Shown here in pieces: positions 59,525 to 64,000 of a DNA stretch of 64,000 nt. The position numbers were made by a program, and so were the translations under genes. The stretch is from assembly GCF_040797425.1 (NCBI RefSeq), contig NZ_JBFNEH010000013.1:7504-71503 (forward strand), in the 5' to 3' direction. How positions within the stretch are numbered: position 1 is the stretch's first letter; each line of letters begins with the position of its first letter. The DNA is from Symbiobacterium sp040797425 (GTDB taxonomy: Bacteria; Bacillota; Sulfobacillia; Symbiobacteriales; Symbiobacteriaceae). The notes below the pieces were generated by a model, which was given only the letters and a program-made list of their open reading frames with translations, searched no databases and was not told the DNA's origin.

Positions 59525-62152
59525 TCAGTCGTCCCCCGCCGGGCTGAGGACCCGGGACCGCGCGGCCATCAGCTCGGCCCACTCGGCCTCCGAGAGCGGC
59601 CGGTCGAAGGAGCGCAGCTGCGCCAGGCGGAAGCCCAGCTCGCCGGCCCAGTGCCGGAGCTGGCGGATCATGGGCAGGTTGAGGTCAGTGCCCAGCGAGG
59701 TGTCCTCGTAGTGGTGCATCAGGCCCAGGATCATCGTCTCGGCCATGCAGGCGTAGGCGAGGCCCCGCTCGAAGCCGAAGTACCAGCCCAGGTCGGGCCG
59801 GCCGGGCACCTCCACCACCCCGCCGTCGATCACCAGCACGTCGGGGCGGGCGTCCTTCACGGCCCGGGAGACATTGGGCGGGCGAGAGATGTCGCAGACG
59901 GCGGCACCGAACTTGAGGTTGGCCGGCGTCACCAGGTCCTCGGCGCTGGAGGTGGCGGTGACCACCAGGTCGGCCGATGGGAGTGCGGCGTCAATCTCCG
60001 TGGTGATCGCCAGCGCCCCCGCCTCCTCCAGTCGCCCGGCGAGGCCCTGCCACGCCTCCGGCGCCGCCCCCTCCTCCGGCAGCGGGCCCAGCGCAATCAG
60101 CCGGTGGCCGATGGTGCCCGGAGCGAACCGGTGCCCCTCCCGCGCCAGGCCGGCCAGGTGGGCGATGGCGTCGCCCGCCACCTTGAGCAGCCGCCGCCGG
60201 CTGGCATCGGGGTGACTCGGGTTGCCGATGAGCACCAGCCGCCCCACCCCCTCGGCCAGCAGGATCGCGGTGGCCCGGCCGATGGAGCCGGTGGCCCCGA
60301 CCACGGCGATGGTCGCCTCGGGCAGCCGGGTGCCCAGCCGCTCCACGGCCATGTAGACGGCCTCCACGGCCGAGACGACGGTGTACGAGTTGCCCGTGGT
60401 AAGGGGTACGCCGGCGTCCTTCAGGGAGAGGCCGCCGCGGGTCACCACCGAGGTGTAGGCCCCGAGGCCCACCAGCCGGGCGCCGCGCTTCTTCGCGATC
60501 TCCAGGGCGGCACGCACCTGGGCCACCGCCTCCGCGCGGGGCAGGGCCATCAGCTGCTCCGCGGTGCGGGGGACCACCACGAAGTCGATGAAGACCCGGC
60601 GGCCGTTCTGGCCCCGCACGCGGGCAGATCCGGCCACGAAGGGCTCCAGCAGATCGTTGAAGCGCTCGGACAGCCGGGCGAGCTCATCGGTGGAGAACAC
60701 CTTGAACGACTCGTCCATCTCCGGGTAGTTGCGCAGATCCACCGGGTGGACGAGGAACGCCACCCGCCCCTCGGCGGGGTCGCCGTCGGGCTCGGGCAGC
60801 AGCCTCGGTGCGGGGGCCGGCAGCACCTGCGGCCGGGACTCAATCCCCAGCAGGTGGGAGACCAGCTCGGCGGTGTTCCCGGCCGCCAACGGGACGAGCA
60901 TGCGCTCCACCGCGTCGATGGCCGCCTGGCACTGCTCCCGGGTGGCGATGAGCGGCGGCTCGATGCGGATGACCGCGGAGCCGTTCAACGTGGGGGCCAC
61001 CCGCAGGCCGCAGACGTTCAGCAGGTAGGAGGAGAGCACCGGCGTCAGCGCCTCCTGCTCCGCCAGCACCCCGAGCAGGCAGGTGCGGCCGTAGGTGGTG
61101 CGGTCGACGCCGATCTCGAGGCCCAGCATGTACCCCCGCCCCCGCACCCGCCTCAGGACGTGCGGGTACCGCTCCTGCAGCCGCTCCAGGCCGGATTTCA
61201 GGAAGGCGCCGTTCTCGGCCACCTGCCGGATCAGAGCCTGGTCGTCCCGGGTGAGCAACTCGAGGGAGCGCAGGCCGGCCCGGCAGGCGAGGGTATTGCC
61301 GGCAAACGTGGAGGAGTGCTTCATGGCGAACTCCTCGGTGTAGACCTCCTCCGTGCAGAGCATAGCCCCGATGGGGAAGAGGCCGCCGCCCAGGGCCTTG
61401 GCCAGCACCATCACGTCGGGGGTCACCCCCTCCTCCTCGCAGGCGAAGAGGCGGCCCGTGCGGCCCAGGCCGGTCTGGATCTCGTCGAGGACGAAGAGGA
61501 CGCCGTGCTCCCGGCAGAGCTCCCGCGCAGCCCGCAGGTAGCCGGGCGGGGGCTCCACGATGCCCCCTTCCCCCTGGATCGGTTCGACGATGAAGGCGGC
61601 AAACTCCTCGCCCCGCTCCCGGAGCAGCCGTTCCAGGGCCTCCAGGTCGCCGTAGGGCACCCGGACGAAGCCGGGCACCGGCGCCCCGAACGCCTTCTGG
61701 TACGACGTGCGGTTGGTGGCGGACAGCGCGCCCAGGGTCTTGCCGTGAAAGGAGTTGTCGCAGGAGATGATGCCCATCCGCCCGGTGGCGGCCCGCGCCG
61801 CCTTGATCGCGGCCTCCACCGCCTCTGCGCCCGAGTTGGCGAAGGTGACATAGCGCAGCCCGGCGGGTGCGATGCTCACCAGCCGCCGGGCCAGTTCCCC
61901 CGCCGCCTGCAGGGCCGATGGCTGGACGAAGGAAGGTTCCAGGCTCGCCTCCACCTCGCGGAGCGCCGCCCAGATGTCGGGCGGGTTGAAGCCAAAGGGC
62001 AGGGCGCCGTAGGCGGCCACGAAGTCCAGGTAGCGCCGGCCCTCGGCGTCGTAAAGGTAACAGCCCTCACCGCGGACGAAGCGCTTGTCCATGTTGAGCG
62101 TCTCGAGCAGCCGGCCGAGGTGAGGGTTCACGTACTCGGTAAACAGGTGCAA
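59525..62152 (-). CDS. Class III aminotransferase fused to acyl-ACP-reductase/amino-acid-dehydrogenase-like domain
   Basis: An 875-residue two-domain protein. Residues 1-430 are a class III PLP aminotransferase: ANSGAEAVEAAIKAAR, SFHGKTLGALS, LDEIQTGLGRTG and the PLP Lys252 in VLAKALGGG. After a Pro-rich linker (about 438-460) residues 460-875 resemble COG5322/cyanobacterial acyl-ACP reductase: LVGLGAYTSVVTRGG, LTTGNSYTVVSAVEAV, Rossmann motif VVGATGSIGRA (617-627) and AVCDISRPPNV with a conserved-type cysteine. The pair could oxidise/reduce and transaminate one metabolite by channelling. TTG start at 62152 with GGGAGGGG. Last gene of a three-gene operon. Confidence 0.82.
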   Translation of the reverse strand: MHLFTEYVNPHLGRLLETLNMDKRFVRGEGCYLYDAEGRRYLDFVAAYGALPFGFNPPDIWAALREVEASLEPSFVQPSALQAAGELARRLVSIAPAGLRYVTFANSGAEAVEAAIKAARAATGRMGIISCDNSFHGKTLGALSATNRTSYQKAFGAPVPGFVRVPYGDLEALERLLRERGEEFAAFIVEPIQGEGGIVEPPPGYLRAARELCREHGVLFVLDEIQTGLGRTGRLFACEEEGVTPDVMVLAKALGGGLFPIGAMLCTEEVYTEEFAMKHSSTFAGNTLACRAGLRSLELLTRDDQALIRQVAENGAFLKSGLERLQERYPHVLRRVRGRGYMLGLEIGVDRTTYGRTCLLGVLAEQEALTPVLSSYLLNVCGLRVAPTLNGSAVIRIEPPLIATREQCQAAIDAVERMLVPLAAGNTAELVSHLLGIESRPQVLPAPAPRLLPEPDGDPAEGRVAFLVHPVDLRNYPEMDESFKVFSTDELARLSERFNDLLEPFVAGSARVRGQNGRRVFIDFVVVPRTAEQLMALPRAEAVAQVRAALEIAKKRGARLVGLGAYTSVVTRGGLSLKDAGVPLTTGNSYTVVSAVEAVYMAVERLGTRLPEATIAVVGATGSIGRATAILLAEGVGRLVLIGNPSHPDASRRRLLKVAGDAIAHLAGLAREGHRFAPGTIGHRLIALGPLPEEGAAPEAWQGLAGRLEEAGALAITTEIDAALPSADLVVTATSSAEDLVTPANLKFGAAVCDISRPPNVSRAVKDARPDVLVIDGGVVEVPGRPDLGWYFGFERGLAYACMAETMILGLMHHYEDTSLGTDLNLPMIRQLRHWAGELGFRLAQLRSFDRPLSEAEWAELMAARSRVLSPAGDD

Positions 62153-62182
62153 CGGGGACCCCTCCCAGTTCTCTCTTTGCGC

Positions 62183-63112
62183 TCAGTCCCCGACTGCACC
62201 GCGGGGGCTTGCGGCACTGAAGTGTTCGACCCGGGGCGTGAAGCCGATCCGGTCCAGCCACTCCTCGTAGTCGGCCGGCCTCAGCTCCTCCGGCTTCCGG
62301 CCCGCCATGGCCACGATCAGCCCTTCCATCACGTTGGTGCCGAAGGAGCGGCCGCACAGGTTCGGCGTGGTGGTCACCAGCGTGGCCACCCCCGCCTGCT
62401 TCATCCACTCCACGTCGGCCGGGGTTACAGTGTTGGTGAGGATGGTCTTGCCCGGCAGCCGGTCAGGCGCGTGGCGCCGGATGTAGAGCCAGTCGCCGGC
62501 GATCACGTCCGCCCACTGGTAGTACTCCTCGAAGCGGGGCTGGTAGCTCTCCTGCTTCGAACCGGTGGGGTAGAGCCACGTGAAGGGCAACTGGGTAATC
62601 ACGGGCAGCAGCACCCGTGCTGCCATCTGCAGGGTCTCGATGCGCCGGATCGGAATCGACATCCCGAGCCCGAACATCACGTCGCCGTAGACTACGTCAG
62701 CGCCCACCGCATCCAGCGCCTCGGCCATGCCGAACCGGTCCACGCCGGCGGTCATGAGCACCCGCTTGCCCCGGAGAGGCATCAGATGCCGGTCCACCCA
62801 CTCCACCGCCCTGCGCTCCAGGGTGTTCTTGAGACCGGAGCCGTCCACGATGGGCGAACGGGTGGCCGCAGCAGCGATCCGGCGGGCGTCCCGGAAGGCG
62901 TAACGCCGGCCGCCGGCGTGCAGGTACATGTCGATGCCGCCCATGCCGAACGCGTCCACCTGGCCGTCCAGCTCCCGGATGAGGGCGATCGCCCTCTCCA
63001 TGGAACCATCGGTGCCGATGCGCTCCACCGTCACCTCCTCGTCGAGGATGGTGACCGCCGCCTTGGAGTTCCGCCTGGAGGAGCCCAGGCTCACGCTGAC
63101 GATGCGCTTCAC
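62183..63112 (-). CDS. Uncharacterised protein (quinate 5-dehydrogenase-annotated type)
   Basis: A 309-residue protein starting KRIVSVSLGSSRRNSKAAV, with GMGGIDMYLHAGGRRY, RGKRVLMTAGVDRFGMAEAL, TILTNTVTPADVEWMKQAG and TTTPNLCGRSFGTNVMEGL. The alternating strands and helices suggest an alpha/beta fold. I recall proteins of this kind being labelled quinate 5-dehydrogenase, but I see no classical Rossmann GxGxxG, so I would not rely on it. GTG 63112 with GGAGGAC at 8-base spacing; GTG 63118 is an alternative. It lies between the regulator and the aminotransferase fusion, with 30 bases or fewer on each side. Confidence 0.7.
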   Translation of the reverse strand: MKRIVSVSLGSSRRNSKAAVTILDEEVTVERIGTDGSMERAIALIRELDGQVDAFGMGGIDMYLHAGGRRYAFRDARRIAAAATRSPIVDGSGLKNTLERRAVEWVDRHLMPLRGKRVLMTAGVDRFGMAEALDAVGADVVYGDVMFGLGMSIPIRRIETLQMAARVLLPVITQLPFTWLYPTGSKQESYQPRFEEYYQWADVIAGDWLYIRRHAPDRLPGKTILTNTVTPADVEWMKQAGVATLVTTTPNLCGRSFGTNVMEGLIVAMAGRKPEELRPADYEEWLDRIGFTPRVEHFSAASPRGAVGD

Positions 63113-63131
63113 AACCACGTCCTCCTCGCAC

Positions 63132-63656
63132 TCAGCCCTTGACGCTGCGGATCAGGTCGCGCACCTCGTCAGGGCTCACGTATACGTCGTGCGTCATGGG
63201 CGAACGCCCGATCTCGATGCCGATCACCTGCGGGCCCACCAGCGCCTCCACCATCTTCAGCCGCTGGTCTGACCCGATGAAGATGACGGCGTCACAGGCC
63301 CGCGCCCTGGCGATCCACCGCATCACCTGGTTCAGCACCTCGATGCCGTTCTGATTGCGGGCGAAGTCCACCCGCTCCCGGTCGGACATGAGCAGGACGA
63401 AGTCGACCCCCTCCGCCCGTGCCACGTCGGCCAGTTCGGGGCCGTTCTTCACGGGGAAGCCGACCAGAGCGATCTTTTTGCCCTTCCGCATCTCCCCCAG
63501 CGATTCCAGCCGGGAGATCAGGGTGCGGTCGACCTCCAGGATGTCGGCCACCTCCTGCTGGGAATGGCCCTGCGCCCGCAGTTCGAGGATGCGGTCGACC
63601 ATGCGGTGGATCCGCTCGGGGCTCACCACCTTGTCGCCGATGCGAATGAGCTGCAC
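63132..63656 (-). CDS. Helix-turn-helix regulator with alpha/beta sensor domain
   Basis: A 174-residue protein. Residues about 12-50 form a helix-turn-helix (QGHSQQEVADILEVDRTL then ISRLESLG). Residues 55-174 are an alpha/beta domain (KIALVGFPVKNGPELADVARAEGVDFVLLMSD, cut by function; AVIFIGSDQRLKMVEALVG) probably sensing a small molecule. GTG 63656 with GGGAGGTGA; the frame upstream crosses the promoter. It heads the operon, and the palindromes at its promoter suggest autoregulation. Confidence 0.78.
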   Translation of the reverse strand: MQLIRIGDKVVSPERIHRMVDRILELRAQGHSQQEVADILEVDRTLISRLESLGEMRKGKKIALVGFPVKNGPELADVARAEGVDFVLLMSDRERVDFARNQNGIEVLNQVMRWIARARACDAVIFIGSDQRLKMVEALVGPQVIGIEIGRSPMTHDVYVSPDEVRDLIRSVKG

Positions 63657-63673
63657 GCCCCGGTCACCTCCCG

Positions 63674-63728
63674 TTGTGCACAAGAATGTGCCAGCGCCTA
63701 TTGTACATTTTTGTGCACAGCCCCGCAA
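63674..63728 (-). promoter_or_regulatory. Promoter with TTGTGCACAA palindromes
   Basis: On the minus strand TTGCGG (63728-63723) and TACAAT (63705-63700) are 17 bases apart. TTGTGCACAA, a perfect 10-base palindrome, lies at 63674-63683 downstream of the -10, and TTGTGCACAG at 63711-63720 lies within the spacer. They are probable operators of the adjacent HTH regulator. Confidence 0.6.
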
Positions 63729-63840
63729 GCTATTCCTGGAAACGGGGAAGGATGAAAGGAACCATTGTCGAAGTAAATCGACAAAGCGATACCATATCGA
63801 CCCCGGCGTCTTGGTGTGCGAACAGAAAGGACGATTCGCA

Positions 63841-64000
63841 ATGAACCCCGCAACGTGGCCCACCTGGATGGCATGGGTGATCATCGCTGGCATCTTGCTC
63901 AACCTGGCGGTCAACATCTGCCTCCTGGTCAAGGTCAACGGCCTGCATGCGAAAGTCTGCAAGCCGCCTCTCCCCTACCACAACCGCGAAGAACTGGATG
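63841..64000 (+). CDS. Small membrane protein (partial, runs off the window)
   Basis: ATG 63841 follows AGAAAGGACG and opens a frame that is uninterrupted to the window end (53 codons). The product has one hydrophobic segment at about residues 9-30 (WMAWVIIAGILLNLAVNICLLV) followed by a basic and then hydrophilic region (HAKVCKPPLPYHNREELD). Single-pass membrane protein, function unknown. Confidence 0.55.
   Translation, partial: MNPATWPTWMAWVIIAGILLNLAVNICLLVKVNGLHAKVCKPPLPYHNREELD

Noticed and set aside
59651..63142. A 1163-codon plus-strand open frame
   Set aside because: Antisense to the aminotransferase fusion and the following gene, both of which carry clear motifs and ribosome sites.

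Overview
The window looks like a chromosomal segment of a high-GC, endospore-forming Firmicute, most like Symbiobacterium or a close relative. The evidence is strong G+C bias, many GTG/TTG starts behind good Shine-Dalgarno sequences, the sporulation kinase PrkA, and a spore-surface locus (two CotE-like proteins, a CotH kinase, a CotS-type kinase and a polysaccharide operon). I saw no rRNA, tRNA, CRISPR array, IS element or phage gene. The genus is inference.

Layout. (1) 1-8646, + strand: acetoacetyl-CoA-reductase-like SDR, thiolase, a complete Liv-type ABC transporter (livK-H-M-G-F) and an acyl-CoA synthetase. Together these suggest import, CoA activation and thiolysis of a carboxylic acid. 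(2) 8695-21978: a sugar-acid locus. An eight-gene minus-strand operon (enolase-superfamily dehydratase, MalE/F/G-type transporter, NAD-dependent epimerase/dehydrogenase, M20 hydrolase, DapA-family lyase, FAD oxidoreductase) is divergent from an IclR regulator, DgoK kinase, DUF4432 epimerase-like protein and KDPG/KDPGal aldolase. (3) 22080-24970: a hypothetical protein, a lipoprotein and a CPBP protease with eroded partial copies behind it. (4) 25201-28798: fructose PTS operon fruR-fruK-EIIA-EIIBC. (5) 29330-32779: a protein of tandem GRxGG repeats, PrkA, and a NagD-type HAD phosphatase preceded by a candidate structured RNA. (6) 33086-38192: GlpP antiterminator, UgpB/E/A-like transporter, and a propeller-like lipoprotein whose leader carries an intrinsic terminator.

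(7) 38454-48748: spore-surface locus. It holds a frameshifted UDP-glucose dehydrogenase, an acidic GSGD-repeat protein divergent from a CotH kinase, two CotE-like paralogues, and a five-gene operon (sugar nucleotidyltransferase, CotS-like kinase, two GT4 glycosyltransferases, sugar epimerase). Its content parallels the Bacillus ytcABC/ytdA/cotS/cotSA and cotB/cotG/cotH genes. Several transcription units here, and prkA, carry mother-cell sigma-K/E-like promoter motifs. (8) 48872-50273: M24 peptidase and a tiny lipoprotein. (9) 50443-59435: xylo-oligosaccharide locus (GH5, a visibly damaged ABC transporter, a sugar isomerase-like protein, GH52 beta-xylosidase, divergent ROK/XylR). (10) 59525-63656: a three-gene operon of an HTH regulator, an uncharacterised protein and an 875-residue fusion of a class III aminotransferase with an acyl-ACP-reductase/amino-acid-dehydrogenase-like domain, with TTGTGCACAA palindromes at its promoter. 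(11) 63841-end: start of a small membrane protein.

Catabolic loci are each paired with a local regulator (IclR, FruR, GlpP, XylR, HTH). Four frame or junction defects (ugd, and three in the xylo-oligosaccharide transporter) are reported as pseudogene-type features; base-calling errors cannot be excluded for the single-base ones.
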